Shown here piece after piece: positions 16,568 through 25,682 of a stretch of DNA of 64,000 nucleotides; position 1 is the stretch's first letter, and every line of letters begins with the position of its first letter. The stretch covers positions 62,001 to 126,000 of the forward strand of contig JBGRQD010000002.1 in NCBI GenBank assembly GCA_041725935.1. The letters run 5' to 3'. The notes beneath the pieces were generated by a model. It saw only the letters and a list, made by a program, of their open reading frames with translations. It did not search any database and was not told the origin of the DNA. The translations under genes and the position numbers were made by a program. The DNA comes from Marivita sp041725935. Lineage in GTDB: Bacteria; Pseudomonadota; Alphaproteobacteria; Rhodobacterales; Rhodobacteraceae.

Positions 16568-18007
16568 TCAAGCCGTGCGCATCGGTTTGCGCATGGTCAC
16601 GATTTCTTCAGACATGGTCGGGTGAACCGCGACCGTGCGGTCGAAATCCTCTTTTGTTGCGCCCATCTTGATCGCGATGCCCGCCATCTGGATCATCTCG
16701 CCCGCACCGGGCGCGACGATGTGACAGCCCAGAACCTTGCGGGTTTCCTGGCTGACGATCAATTTCATCAGCACGCGGCTGGGTTTGTCGGCAAAAGCGG
16801 TCTGCATGGGACGGAACGAGGTACAATAAACCTCGATCGGTTCCTGGTCGCGCGCCGCTTCCTCGGTGAGGCCCACGGTACCCAGTTCGGGCTGGGTGAA
16901 CACCGCCGACGGGATCAGCGCATGATCGACCGGCGTGGGGTTGCCGTGGAACACGGTTTCAACAAAGGCCATCGCCTCGCGGATCGCCACCGGTGTGAGG
17001 TTCACGCGGTCGGTCACATCGCCGATGGCATAGACCGAGGGCACCTTGGTCTGGCTGTACTCATCCACTTCGATCGCGCCGCCACGGTGCAGCGTGATAC
17101 CCAGATCCTCGAGCCCCATGTCGTCGCTGTTGGGGCGGCGGCCGGTGGCGAGCAGAACGCGGTCGAACACCTTGATCTGCCCGTTGGTCGATTTGACGCG
17201 CACCGGGCCGTGCTGCGGCGCGTCCTTTTCGGGCAGGGCGAATTTCTTGGCCTCGACAGGCACATCAAGCCCATCTGCGTCTTCGCCCTCGTAGCCTTCC
17301 ATTTCGACGATATTGGTGCCGGTGTGCAGATCGACACCCAGATCGCGCATGGATTCCGCGATCAGGCCGCGCGCTTCTTCGTCAAAGCCGCGCAGGATTT
17401 GCGCGCCTCGGTAATATTGAGTCACTTCGACGCCCAGCCCGGCAAGGATGCAGGCAAATTCACACGCGATATAGCCGCCGCCGATGATCAGGATGGATTT
17501 CGGCAGCGTTTCGAGGTGGAAAATATCGTCGGACACGATGGCCAGATGGGCGTTGGGCAGGTCGGGACGGATCGGACGGCCGCCCGTGGCGATCAGGATA
17601 TGCTTGGCAGTCACGGTCTCGCCGGTGGAAAGCTCGACCGTGTGCGGGTCTTTCAACCGGGCGCGGGCATCATAGGTGGTAACGCCCGAGCCTGCGAGCA
17701 GCTTGCGGTAGACCCCTTCGAGCCGGTCCAGTTCCGTGTTCAGGTGACCGGAAAAGGTCGGCCAGTCGAAGCCCCGGTTCAGCATGTCCCAGCCATAATG
17801 CGTGGCCTCTTCGACTAGGCCGCCATAACCGCTGGCAAAGACCATCAGCTTTTTGGGCACGCAGCCCCGGATCACGCAGGTGCCGCCATAGCGGTCTTCT
17901 TCGGCCAGCGCGACCTTGGCACCGGCTTCGCCCGCCGCCACGCGCGCGGCGCGCACACCGCCAGAGCCACCGCCAATCACAAAGAGATCATAATCGAATG
18001 TGCTCAT
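16568..18007 (-). CDS. gor: Glutathione-disulfide reductase
   Basis: FAD-dependent pyridine nucleotide-disulfide oxidoreductase of 479 residues that reduces glutathione disulfide with NADPH. It shows the FAD-binding GGGSGG motif near residue 12, the redox-active pair in GGTCVIRGCVPKK, a second Rossmann motif IIGGGYIACEFA, the FAD-contacting YAIGDVTDR and the C-terminal interface His-Glu motif AVHPTMSEE. GCVPKK and the Gor-like YRGAQILRGFDEEAR segment (Arg residues for NADPH phosphate) favour glutathione reductase over lipoamide dehydrogenase. Start at 18007 gives the usual short leader before the FAD motif. A 127-bp gap separates it from rpiA. Confidence 0.93.
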   Translation of the reverse strand: MSTFDYDLFVIGGGSGGVRAARVAAGEAGAKVALAEEDRYGGTCVIRGCVPKKLMVFASGYGGLVEEATHYGWDMLNRGFDWPTFSGHLNTELDRLEGVYRKLLAGSGVTTYDARARLKDPHTVELSTGETVTAKHILIATGGRPIRPDLPNAHLAIVSDDIFHLETLPKSILIIGGGYIACEFACILAGLGVEVTQYYRGAQILRGFDEEARGLIAESMRDLGVDLHTGTNIVEMEGYEGEDADGLDVPVEAKKFALPEKDAPQHGPVRVKSTNGQIKVFDRVLLATGRRPNSDDMGLEDLGITLHRGGAIEVDEYSQTKVPSVYAIGDVTDRVNLTPVAIREAMAFVETVFHGNPTPVDHALIPSAVFTQPELGTVGLTEEAARDQEPIEVYCTSFRPMQTAFADKPSRVLMKLIVSQETRKVLGCHIVAPGAGEMIQMAGIAIKMGATKEDFDRTVAVHPTMSEEIVTMRKPMRTA

Positions 18008-18134
18008 GGTCGGTCCCTTCTGATTGCGGGCAAAGATATTTCATATGCCGACAGGGAAAGCCAGAGATCGCCACCGGATTTCACGTGGTGCGATGCCCTG
18101 CGCCGTGGAATGTGATTTTGAGTCGGGGGCGCGG

Positions 18135-18917
18135 TCAGATGTCTGAAAACAGGTTCTCGGTCTCGGCAAGGTCGATGCGATCCTCGCTGACAGTGCCTTC
18201 ATTGATGTCGCGTGTTTCGACGCGGCCATCGCTGTAGCCGATGATCACCTTGTCACAGAGATCGACGAAGAGCCCATTTTCGACAACACCGGGCATCTGG
18301 TTCAGCGCCATGGACAGTTGGCGGGCATTGCCGATCCGGCTCAGGTGCAGATCGAGGATGTGATTGCCCTCGTCCGTGACAAAGGGCTTGCCCGCGTTCA
18401 TCCGCAGGGTGATGCGCCGTCCCATCACGTCGGCGGAGACCAGCAGTTCCTCGACCAGCATCTGGGTCGTGGTCCAGCCAAAGGGGACGACTTCGATCGG
18501 GAGGGGGAAGGCGCCGAGAGTGCCCACTTCCTTGGCGGCGTCGGCGATTATCACCACCTCTTCGCTGGCAGCCGCAACGATCTTTTCCCGCAGCAGCGCG
18601 CCACCGCCACCCTTGATCAGGTTGAGATCCCCGTCGAATTCATCGGCCCCATCGATGGTGATGTTGAGCGTTCCGGCCTCGTCCAGCGTGATCACCTCGA
18701 TTCCCAGATCGCGGGCCAGTTGCCCGGTGCGGGCCGAAGTCGGCACGCCCTTGATGCGCAGGCCTTCGTCGCGGACGCGGTCACCAAGGTGGCGTACCAG
18801 CCAAGCCGCGGTCGATCCGGTGCCCAGCCCGACGCGCATGCCGTCCTCGACCATGTCAGCCGCGCGCTTCGCGGCGACGAACTTGGCCTTGTCGATGGGC
18901 GACAAATCTCCGGTCAT
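18135..18917 (-). CDS. rpiA: Ribose-5-phosphate isomerase A
   Basis: RpiA interconverts ribose-5-phosphate and ribulose-5-phosphate in the pentose phosphate pathway. The 260-residue protein carries the family signatures GLGTGSTAAWLVRHLG, GVPTSARTGQLARDLGI, DGADEFDGDLNLIKGGGGALLREKIVA (catalytic Asp and Glu/Lys) and NAGKPFVTDEGNHILDLHL. The C-terminal extension beyond residue 235 (RDINEGTVSEDRIDLAETENLFSDI) is longer than in E. coli (219 residues) but common in alphaproteobacteria. It starts at ATG 18917 and ends 127 bp upstream of gor. Confidence 0.94.
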   Translation of the reverse strand: MTGDLSPIDKAKFVAAKRAADMVEDGMRVGLGTGSTAAWLVRHLGDRVRDEGLRIKGVPTSARTGQLARDLGIEVITLDEAGTLNITIDGADEFDGDLNLIKGGGGALLREKIVAAASEEVVIIADAAKEVGTLGAFPLPIEVVPFGWTTTQMLVEELLVSADVMGRRITLRMNAGKPFVTDEGNHILDLHLSRIGNARQLSMALNQMPGVVENGLFVDLCDKVIIGYSDGRVETRDINEGTVSEDRIDLAETENLFSDI

Positions 18918-19051
18918 GGGGCGGCTCCTCGGGCAGTGCTGGCTCGACTTATAGGACGTCGCGCGGCGCGGTGCGAGACCGAATTCACTTGGGGCCTTGT
19001 GCGCCGGACCGACAAGATCAGGCGCACAAGGCCCTGTCGCCCGTCGCGGGT

Positions 19052-19234
19052 CTAGCGATCCGCCTCTGCCAGATCGTTCGAGGGCACCGGCGGCAAGGGC
19101 TGGCTGTCCACGACAGGCGCCTTGGGCATCATCACCGGGTAGGCCGTCGCCATCTGGGGCACAATCGCCCAGATCAAGACCGTGAGCAGCGCAAGGCCCC
19201 AGGCCAGTCGGTCAAGAGAGGTGGTCATCAGCAT
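19052..19234 (-). CDS. Small single-span membrane or exported protein, unknown
   Basis: A 60-residue frame (58 if the second Met at 19228 is used) encodes one strongly hydrophobic segment (LAWGLALLTVLIWAIVPQMATAY) followed by a short Pro-rich tail. AAGAAA lies just upstream as a weak ribosome site. Codon use is like that of neighbours. I do not recognise a family. It lies 134 bp upstream of rpiA on the same strand. It may be a genuine small protein of the group, but no motif proves it. Confidence 0.45.
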   Translation of the reverse strand: MLMTTSLDRLAWGLALLTVLIWAIVPQMATAYPVMMPKAPVVDSQPLPPVPSNDLAEADR

Positions 19235-19396
19235 TTCTTTCGCAAACTGTTTGGCAGAAACGTGCTGTTTCTTTGCAGCATGTGTGCCATCACCCTGACC
19301 GACGCAGGTAAAGGCCTGGTTAAGCGCATCGCTTTTTCGCTGCCACGCGCCGCTTTCGCCGCTTTCGACCGGGGCGTGCCGTTGTACATCTCGCGC

Positions 19397-20251
19397 ATGA
19401 GCCATGTCCTGCACTACGCGCCCGATAATGCATCGCTGGTCGTCCGGCTGGTGCTGGAGGAATTGCGCCTGCCTTACCGCACCGAACTGGTGGACCGCGG
19501 CGTGTCGGCTCAGCACGGGGCCACCTACAGGCGCCTGAACCCGGTGGGCCGTATCCCGGCGCTGGAGACGCCCGATGGCCCGATCTTCGAGACCGCCGCG
19601 ATCTGCCTGTGGCTGGCTGATCGTCATCGCGACGGGCCGAAGCTGTCACCGGACCTGACGAACGCGCAGCGCGGCGCGTTTCTGAGCTGGCTGTTCTTTC
19701 TGTCCAACACCGTTCATGCCGAGATGCGAACGCTTTTCTACCCCTCGCTTGTCGCGGGCGACGATCCGCAGATGCAAGCGGTTGTGAGCCAAAAGACACA
19801 GGCCTCGCTGACCGGGCATTTCGATCTCTTGAACGCCGCCCATGGCCACAGTGACCCCGATGTGACACTGTGTCATTTATACCTGTCGGTGCTGCTGCGC
19901 TGGCCTGCCTTGTATCCTGTGGCGGCGGATCGCAGCTGGTTCGACCTTGGCCGTTGGCCCAACCTGCACGCCCTTGCCCGGCGGATCGAAGCGCGCGAGA
20001 GTGCGCAGGCCGCCGCACTGGCCGAGGGGCTGGGGCAGACACCGTTTTCCAATCCAAACCCGGCCACGCCACCTGAAGGGAGCGCGCTTCAATCATGTTT
20101 CTGTCCGTCTTCGACATGTTCAAGGTCGGGATCGGCCCGTCCTCGTCCCACACGATGGGCCCGATGGTCGCCGCCGCGCGGTTCCTCGACACGCTGCGCG
20201 CCGCGCCGTTCAGCGCCTCCGGGGTCAAGGCCTCGCTGCATGGCTCGCTAG
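19397..20251 (+). CDS. Glutathione S-transferase family protein, stop codon apparently lost
   Basis: The protein begins MSHVLHYAPDNASLVVRLVLEEL, the thioredoxin-like N-domain of GSTs with NPVGRIPALETPDGPIFETAAICLWLAD (cis-Pro and glutathione-binding Glu-Thr/Ser region), then an all-helical C-domain to about residue 230. After TPPEGSAL near residue 233, where related proteins as I remember them end, the frame continues through CAA at 20091-20093 and runs 157 bp into sdaA in another frame, ending in low-quality Arg/Pro/Ser-rich sequence at TAG 20249-20251. A TAA-to-CAA change at that codon would explain this. Substrate is unknown. The overlap may couple its translation to sdaA. Confidence 0.82.
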   Translation: MSHVLHYAPDNASLVVRLVLEELRLPYRTELVDRGVSAQHGATYRRLNPVGRIPALETPDGPIFETAAICLWLADRHRDGPKLSPDLTNAQRGAFLSWLFFLSNTVHAEMRTLFYPSLVAGDDPQMQAVVSQKTQASLTGHFDLLNAAHGHSDPDVTLCHLYLSVLLRWPALYPVAADRSWFDLGRWPNLHALARRIEARESAQAAALAEGLGQTPFSNPNPATPPEGSALQSCFCPSSTCSRSGSARPRPTRWARWSPPRGSSTRCAPRRSAPPGSRPRCMAR

Positions 20252-21468
20252 CCTTTACCGGGGTCGGCCACGCCACGGACCGCGCGACGATCCTTGGTCT
20301 GGCCGGGTTCCTGCCGGAAACCTATGACCGCGACGCGGCGGATGAGGCGCTGGAAAAGATCACGTCCACGCAGACCGTCACCCCTGACGGTCTGCCCGCG
20401 CTGCGCTTTGATCCGCAAACCGACCTGACCTTCAATTTCGGCCCCAACCTGCCTGGCCATGCCAATGGCATGATCCTGAGCGCGACCGACGCGCAAGGCG
20501 ACGTGATCCTGCAGGAGACCTATTATTCCATCGGCGGCGGTTTCGTGATGACACAGGCCGAACTGGACGCAGGCAAGGACACCGATGACGGCCCGCGCGT
20601 GCCCTACCCGTTCAAATCCGCCGCCGAAATGCTCGAGATGGCCAAGGCGTCCGGCCTGAGCATCGCCGAGATGAAGCGCGCCAACGAGCTGTCGCGCCGG
20701 TCCGCCGCCGATCTGGATGCCGGGATGCGCCGCCTTTGGCAGGTGATGACCGATTGCATCGACCGGGGACTGGAGAACGACGGCATCCTTCCCGGCGGGC
20801 TGAATGTGAAACGCCGCGCCAAGGGCATTCACGAGAAACTTTTGGCCGAACGTGGTATGAACCTCACGCCGCCGCACACGATCAACGACTGGATGAGCGT
20901 CTACGCAATGGCGGTGAACGAGGAAAACGCGGCCGGTGGCCAGGTGGTGACCGCACCCACCAATGGTGCGGCGGGTGTGGTGCCGGCAACCCTGCGCTAT
21001 TACCTCGATCATGTGCCGGGCGCGACCACCAAACGGGTGCCGGAATTCCTGCTGACGGCGGCGGCCATCGGCGGGCTGGTCAAGTTCAACGCCTCGATCA
21101 GCGGAGCCGAGGCCGGGTGTCAGGCCGAAGTGGGCAGCGCCAGTGCGATGGCCGCAGCCGGGCTGTGTGCCGTGCTGGGCGGATCACCCGAACATATCGA
21201 AAATGCCGCAGAGATCGCTCTTGAGCATCACCTCGGGATGACTTGCGATCCGGTCAAGGGTCTGGTGCAGGTGCCCTGCATCGAACGAAATGGTCTGGGG
21301 GCGATCAAGGCGGTCAGCGCCGCGAGCCTTGCCCTACGCGGGGACGGCACCCATTTCGTGCCGCTTGATTCGGCGATCGAAACGATGCGCCAGACCGGGG
21401 CCGACATGCACGAGAAGTACAAGGAAACGTCGCTGGGCGGGCTGGCGGTGAATGTTCCGAACTGCTGA
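20095..21468 (+). CDS. sdaA: L-serine ammonia-lyase (iron-sulfur type)
   Basis: L-serine dehydratase converts serine to pyruvate and ammonia with a 4Fe-4S cluster. The 457-residue single-chain enzyme has the N-terminal beta domain starting MFLSVFDMFKVGIGPSSSHTMGP (invariant SSSHT motif) and a C-terminal alpha domain with cysteines in EAGCQAEVGSASAMAA, GMTCDPVKGLVQVPC and the AAIGGLVKFNASISGAE segment, matching the cluster ligands of the SdaA family. Length is normal (about 455-460). ATG 20095 begins at the conserved MF motif. It is nested at its 5' end inside the extended GST frame. Confidence 0.96.
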   Translation: MFLSVFDMFKVGIGPSSSHTMGPMVAAARFLDTLRAAPFSASGVKASLHGSLAFTGVGHATDRATILGLAGFLPETYDRDAADEALEKITSTQTVTPDGLPALRFDPQTDLTFNFGPNLPGHANGMILSATDAQGDVILQETYYSIGGGFVMTQAELDAGKDTDDGPRVPYPFKSAAEMLEMAKASGLSIAEMKRANELSRRSAADLDAGMRRLWQVMTDCIDRGLENDGILPGGLNVKRRAKGIHEKLLAERGMNLTPPHTINDWMSVYAMAVNEENAAGGQVVTAPTNGAAGVVPATLRYYLDHVPGATTKRVPEFLLTAAAIGGLVKFNASISGAEAGCQAEVGSASAMAAAGLCAVLGGSPEHIENAAEIALEHHLGMTCDPVKGLVQVPCIERNGLGAIKAVSAASLALRGDGTHFVPLDSAIETMRQTGADMHEKYKETSLGGLAVNVPNC

Positions 21469-21567
21469 TCACCGCGCAACGCTATGGAAACCTGCGGTTT
21501 TCGATATTGTTAAGCACAAAAGAAGGAGAGCGTTGACAGGCAAACTCAACCAAGGGTAGCGTCTGGC

Positions 21568-22512
21568 ATGACACAAGATCGCCCCACCCTTGGAATTGCG
21601 CTCATGCTGGGTTTTTGCGTCGTGGCTCCGATGGGAGACGCGATTGCGAAACTGCTTTCGGACAAGGTTGCGCTTGGACAATTGCTGCTTGTTAGGTTCG
21701 GGCTTCAGGCGCTTGTGCTGATCCCGATCATCGCGCTGACAGGCCGCGCCTGGCGTATGTCGAACCGGGTACTGGGACTGACACTGCTGCGCACGGTGAT
21801 GCATATCCTCGGGATCGGCATGATGATCTCGGCGCTCTATTACCTGCCGCTCGCCGATGCGATTGCGATTGTCTTCGTGATGCCCTTCGTCATGCTGGTG
21901 CTCGGTCATTACGTGCTGGGTGAAGAGGTCGGGTTCCGGCGCATGATCGCCTGCGCGGTCGGGTTCTTCGGCACGGTGCTGGTCATCCAGCCGTCGTTCC
22001 AGCAGGTCGGCTGGCCTGCTCTGCTGCCGCTTGGCGTGGCAGTCAACTTTGCTCTGTTCATGCTCGTGACGCGCAAGATCGCCAAGGAGACTGATCCCAT
22101 CGGGCTACAGGCGGTATCGGGCGTGATGGCGCTTGTCATGCTGGTGCCGGTGATCGCTCTTGTCCCGCACACGGCTGTGCCGATGCTTGCGTGGGACAGC
22201 TATCTACCTGCGAGCACATGGTGGCTTCTGGTGGCCATCGGACTGTCCGGGACATTGGCGCACCTGCTGATGACATGGTCGCTGCGCTATGCACCTTCGG
22301 CCACGGTGGCGCCGATGCAGTATCTCGAGATCCCCATCGCCACGGTGATCGGCTTTGCGGTGTTCGGGGATCTGCCCAACACGATGGCCTCGATCGGGAT
22401 CGCGATCATCGCGGCCTCGGGCCTTTACATCGTGATCAGAGAGCAGGCCATGAGCCGTCGGCCTGTACAAGCGCCTGTTCGAGAGCATTCCGGTGTGACC
22501 GCGGCAGAATGA
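21568..22512 (+). CDS. EamA/DMT-superfamily transporter
   Basis: A 314-residue membrane protein with ten predicted spans and two EamA repeats, opening DRPTLGIALMLGFCVVAPMGDAIAKLL and with the second repeat containing GTLAHLLMTWSLRYAPSATVAPMQYLEIPIA. This RhaT/S-adenosylmethionine-transporter-like subgroup is widespread in Rhodobacteraceae; the substrate is unassigned. The last 77 bases overlap the 3' end of thiN on the opposite strand, so both tails are coding in both directions. The 99-bp upstream gap after sdaA contains an AGAAGGAGAGCG stretch too far from the start to serve as its ribosome site. Confidence 0.88.
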   Translation: MTQDRPTLGIALMLGFCVVAPMGDAIAKLLSDKVALGQLLLVRFGLQALVLIPIIALTGRAWRMSNRVLGLTLLRTVMHILGIGMMISALYYLPLADAIAIVFVMPFVMLVLGHYVLGEEVGFRRMIACAVGFFGTVLVIQPSFQQVGWPALLPLGVAVNFALFMLVTRKIAKETDPIGLQAVSGVMALVMLVPVIALVPHTAVPMLAWDSYLPASTWWLLVAIGLSGTLAHLLMTWSLRYAPSATVAPMQYLEIPIATVIGFAVFGDLPNTMASIGIAIIAASGLYIVIREQAMSRRPVQAPVREHSGVTAAE

Positions 22513-23119
22513 TCAGCAGGCCCGGCCCCTCTGGCTTGATCGACACGGGACCATCGGCGCGGTTCGATGTGCCGACACGCCCGCCCGGTGACAGTTCCAG
22601 CCCATCGATCGGCCAGTGCAGGCCGAGCGATGCGCCCCGAACAGGCCGCATCGGGTAGAGCGACACACGCGTGCCCGCTGCTAATGGCAGTTCGATATGC
22701 GGAGGCAGATGGGCCACCACGTCTTCGTCCCCCACAAGAATGATCGCCCGATCCGGATAGCGCGACAGGACTGTCATAGCCGCCAGCATATGATCCACAC
22801 GACCACCCAGAAACCCGATGCCAAGGATCAGCGGCGCCTCGATCGACCGGATCGCCTTGTCGAAATCGGTGCTGTTCTGCTCTGTGATCAGGTGCACGCG
22901 TTCCGGCGGAATCGCGGAACGCGTCGCGTCGGACACCGAATCAAGATCACCGATCAGCACATCCGGAACGCGCCCGACCGCGCGCAGCCAATCCGCCCCG
23001 CTGTCCGCTGCGACCACGACATCGAATTCGGTCAATAGCGCCGAAAGCTGCGCATTGTCGCCATGCGCGCCACCGACAAGCAGGACTGGTTCCTGCGAGA
23101 GAACAATGGGCTGATTCAT
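22436..23119 (-). CDS. thiN: Thiamine diphosphokinase
   Basis: Thiamine pyrophosphokinase transfers pyrophosphate from ATP to thiamine to give the active cofactor. The 227-residue protein shows the TPK signatures VVAADSGADWLRAVGRVPDVLIGDLDS and ITEQNSTDFDKAI (catalytic acidic residues), then GFLGGRVDHMLA, and a C-terminal thiamine-binding beta domain (LEGLELSPGGRVGTSNRADG-like region at residues about 170-190). The start at 23119 is divergent from the acidic-protein gene. Its C-terminal 25 codons overlap the convergent EamA gene. No thiamine riboswitch is visible upstream. Confidence 0.92.
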   Translation of the reverse strand: MNQPIVLSQEPVLLVGGAHGDNAQLSALLTEFDVVVAADSGADWLRAVGRVPDVLIGDLDSVSDATRSAIPPERVHLITEQNSTDFDKAIRSIEAPLILGIGFLGGRVDHMLAAMTVLSRYPDRAIILVGDEDVVAHLPPHIELPLAAGTRVSLYPMRPVRGASLGLHWPIDGLELSPGGRVGTSNRADGPVSIKPEGPGLLIILPRSHRNALEQALVQADGSWPAL

Positions 23120-23258
23120 GCGCGATTAATGACGAATGCCGAAACAGATCACAATCAGGTCACGAAATGATACCGTACAGGGCACAGATTCGATGCGCTT
23201 TGGTCTTGGTAAACATGCTAACAAGTCCTTCGCAGAAGTTTGGAAAGCGGGTGATATT

Positions 23259-25598
23259 ATGGTGAGTTCAAACAAGATACTCACGGTATCCTACGGGACT
23301 TTTTCATGTACGCTCGAAGGATTCGACAATTCCTTCGACACCATGAAGGCAATCGCGGAGTATTTTCGCGATCTCGCGCAGGATGACCGATATTTTGGTG
23401 CCGAACCTCCGACGCCCGATGCGGAGATGTTGGCCCGGATCGCGGAGCGAGAAATCGCACGCCGGGTCGAAGCCCGCTTTGAGAAAGGTAATTTGGTTCT
23501 GCGTGCCAGTGATGATGCCGAGCCGCCGCATGGGGATGTCGCGCCGCAACCGTCACGGGACGCAGCTCTGGACGCGACAGCTGGCGTGGCTGCCACTGCA
23601 CTGGCTGTCGCGGCCCATTCGGCAGAGGCGCAGGACGTCGCGCCGGAACCGGCCCTGACCGATGGCGAAGTCGATGAGATCGAAGATGACATCGCGCTGG
23701 AAACAGCCGAACTGGACTTGTCCGACCTCGATACCGCGGATGAGGCAGACGACGTGTCCATCGATCTGTCGGAGATGGATCTGTCGGAGATGGATCTGTC
23801 GGACATGGACCTGTCCATCGAAGACGAGGGCATGGACGAGGAAGAGGCCATTGCCGACGAAGATATCGACGATGAGCAGGACGCCGCGTTCAGCGCCGAT
23901 GATGTTCTTAACGTCGACGAACCGGTCAACACGGAATCGAGCATTGACGACCTGATCGCCGAACAGGGCGTAAAGGCCGATCGCCGCGCCGCCGAGGCCC
24001 GCGCGATCGAGGACGCCGAAAACATCGCCGAGGCCGAGATTGCCCCGGCCGTGACCGACAGCGTTGCCGACAAGCTGCAGCGCATCCGCGCAGTTGTTGC
24101 CGCCAAATCGCAGGCGACGCCGGACTATATCGAAGACGAACACGCCATGTCCGGCACCGAAGGCGACGGCATCGATGAGAACGACGCCCTCGACGTCGCA
24201 ACCGAGGACAGCGCATCGCTCGACGACAACCTGTTCACCGACACCATCGCGGCAATTGTGTCCGATCAGCTCGACTTTGAGGACGAGGACGAGGACGACG
24301 CCTTCCTGTCCGAGATGTCCGACGACGAAGAGGATTATGAGGACGTGGCCCCTGTTGCCGCGCAGCAGTCCGATGCGCCTAGCGAACTCGACATCCTGCG
24401 CGCCAAGATCGCTGAACTGGAGGCGCAAGCCGCCGCAGCCGCCCAAGCGGCGGAATCCATCGCCGACGCAAACCCGCTTCCAGAACCTGTTGCAGAGTTG
24501 GACGACGAAAACGATCTGGATCTCTTTGACGAAGACGATGCCGACGAAGATCACGCGCCGCAGCCGCTCGTTGCGCGCGTCACCAAGGCCAAGCGCGCCG
24601 ATTTCGATGCGGCCATCGCCTCGGGAGACGTCGAAGAATATGACGACGAGGACGAAGACGAAACACCCGTCGCTGCGATCAAGCCCGTGCCCGGTCTCGA
24701 GGACAGCACTCTTACTCCCGAACAGGAAGCCGAACTGGCCCGCGAACTGGCCGACCTGCATGCCGAGCTTGAGGAAGAAGACTGGGATTTCGACGACGAA
24801 GACGACCAAGACGACGAGTCGATCCTGTCGGAAGCCGACCAAGAGGCCGCGCATGCCAGCATCCGCAAGGCGGTCAAGCTGACCAGCCCGGCCCGCGCAA
24901 TGCTCACCGACACCTCGATCGAGGAAGATACCAAATCCGTCGAACGGCTTGCCGACAAGACCGACACCGAGATGGAAGAGCCCGAGGGCAACCGCCGCCG
25001 CAGCGCCATCGCGCATCTGCGTGCTGCCGTTGCCGCAACCAAGGCGGACCGCATTCTGGGCTTCGGCAAGAAGACCGTCGACGAGGAAGAGCCCTACCGC
25101 GAGGACCTGGCCGATGCGGTGCGCCCGCGTCGCCCAAAGATCACCGAAGCACGTTCGGCCCGCCCTGCACCGGTGCGCCCTGCCCCGCTCAAGCTTGTTG
25201 CGGAACAGCGGGTCGACACGGACGCCGCGTCTGATGCCACACCTGTCCGGCCGCGCCGCGTGGTGCGCAATATCGACCCGGTCGAGGCATCCGAAAACAT
25301 GGCGGGCAGCGACACGGGCTTTGCCGAGTTTGCCGAAAATCAGGGCGCCCATACCCTGCCCGAGCTGCTCGAAGCGGCGGCGGCCTACATGTCCTTCGTC
25401 GAAGGCCACGACCAGTTCTCGCGTCCGCAGCTCATGACCAAGCTGCTGCAGGCAGAGGGCGAGGCCAGTTCGCGCGAAGAGCGGCTGCGCAGCTTTGGCC
25501 AGCTTCTGCGCGACGGCAAGATCGAAAAAAAGGGCGGTGGTCGTTTTGCCGCGTCAGACAGCATCGGCTTCAAGCCAAACGAGCGCGCCGCCGGCTGA
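23259..25598 (+). CDS. Large acidic protein with conserved ends, unknown function
   Basis: The 779-residue product has three parts. Residues 1-75 are a compact conserved domain (ILTVSYGTFSCTLEGFD, TMKAIAEYFRDLAQDDRYFGAEPPTPDAEML). Residues about 85-640 are extremely rich in Asp and Glu, with short repeats such as DLSEMDLSEMDLSDMDLS near 170-187. The last 95 residues form another conserved domain (LPELLEAAAAYMSFVEGHDQFSRPQLMTKLL, RSFGQLLRDGKIEKKGGGRF). Relatives in Rhodobacteraceae have the same ends and a variable acidic middle and are often mislabelled (for example CheA); no kinase motif exists here. Met 23259 starts at the conserved domain; an in-frame start at 23136 adds unrelated sequence. 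No signal peptide or membrane span. Confidence 0.85.
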   Translation: MVSSNKILTVSYGTFSCTLEGFDNSFDTMKAIAEYFRDLAQDDRYFGAEPPTPDAEMLARIAEREIARRVEARFEKGNLVLRASDDAEPPHGDVAPQPSRDAALDATAGVAATALAVAAHSAEAQDVAPEPALTDGEVDEIEDDIALETAELDLSDLDTADEADDVSIDLSEMDLSEMDLSDMDLSIEDEGMDEEEAIADEDIDDEQDAAFSADDVLNVDEPVNTESSIDDLIAEQGVKADRRAAEARAIEDAENIAEAEIAPAVTDSVADKLQRIRAVVAAKSQATPDYIEDEHAMSGTEGDGIDENDALDVATEDSASLDDNLFTDTIAAIVSDQLDFEDEDEDDAFLSEMSDDEEDYEDVAPVAAQQSDAPSELDILRAKIAELEAQAAAAAQAAESIADANPLPEPVAELDDENDLDLFDEDDADEDHAPQPLVARVTKAKRADFDAAIASGDVEEYDDEDEDETPVAAIKPVPGLEDSTLTPEQEAELARELADLHAELEEEDWDFDDEDDQDDESILSEADQEAAHASIRKAVKLTSPARAMLTDTSIEEDTKSVERLADKTDTEMEEPEGNRRRSAIAHLRAAVAATKADRILGFGKKTVDEEEPYREDLADAVRPRRPKITEARSARPAPVRPAPLKLVAEQRVDTDAASDATPVRPRRVVRNIDPVEASENMAGSDTGFAEFAENQGAHTLPELLEAAAAYMSFVEGHDQFSRPQLMTKLLQAEGEASSREERLRSFGQLLRDGKIEKKGGGRFAASDSIGFKPNERAAG
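23773..23818 (+). repeat. Short in-frame tandem repeat in the acidic protein
   Basis: The DNA contains about three copies of a 15-bp unit, GATCTGTCGGAGATG with small changes, encoding Asp-Leu-Ser-Glu-Met repeats. It shows the acidic middle region growing or shrinking by in-frame units, which fits its variable length. Confidence 0.7.
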
Positions 25599-25618
25599 TC
25601 CCGGCACATCCAGACAGG

Positions 25619-25649
25619 AAAAAGGCCGGACATCGCTGTCCGGCCTTTT
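25619..25649. terminator. Bidirectional intrinsic terminator
   Basis: An 11-bp perfect stem (AAGGCCGGACA and its complement) with a TCGC loop is flanked by A residues on the left and T residues on the right. It therefore works in both directions, ending the acidic-protein gene and the convergent DUF2842 gene. Confidence 0.9.
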
Positions 25650-25682
25650 CTCATTCAGCAACGCTCCGAATGCACTGATGCA

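Noticed and set aside
18971..19396. N-terminal extension of the GST frame
   Set aside because: It overlaps the small membrane-protein gene region antisense and carries no GST sequence; Met 19397 starts at the conserved fold.
23553..25409. Minus-strand 618-codon open frame opposite the acidic protein
   Set aside because: It arises from the Asp/Glu codon pattern of the plus-strand gene; it shows Val/Phe/Gly runs and no domain.
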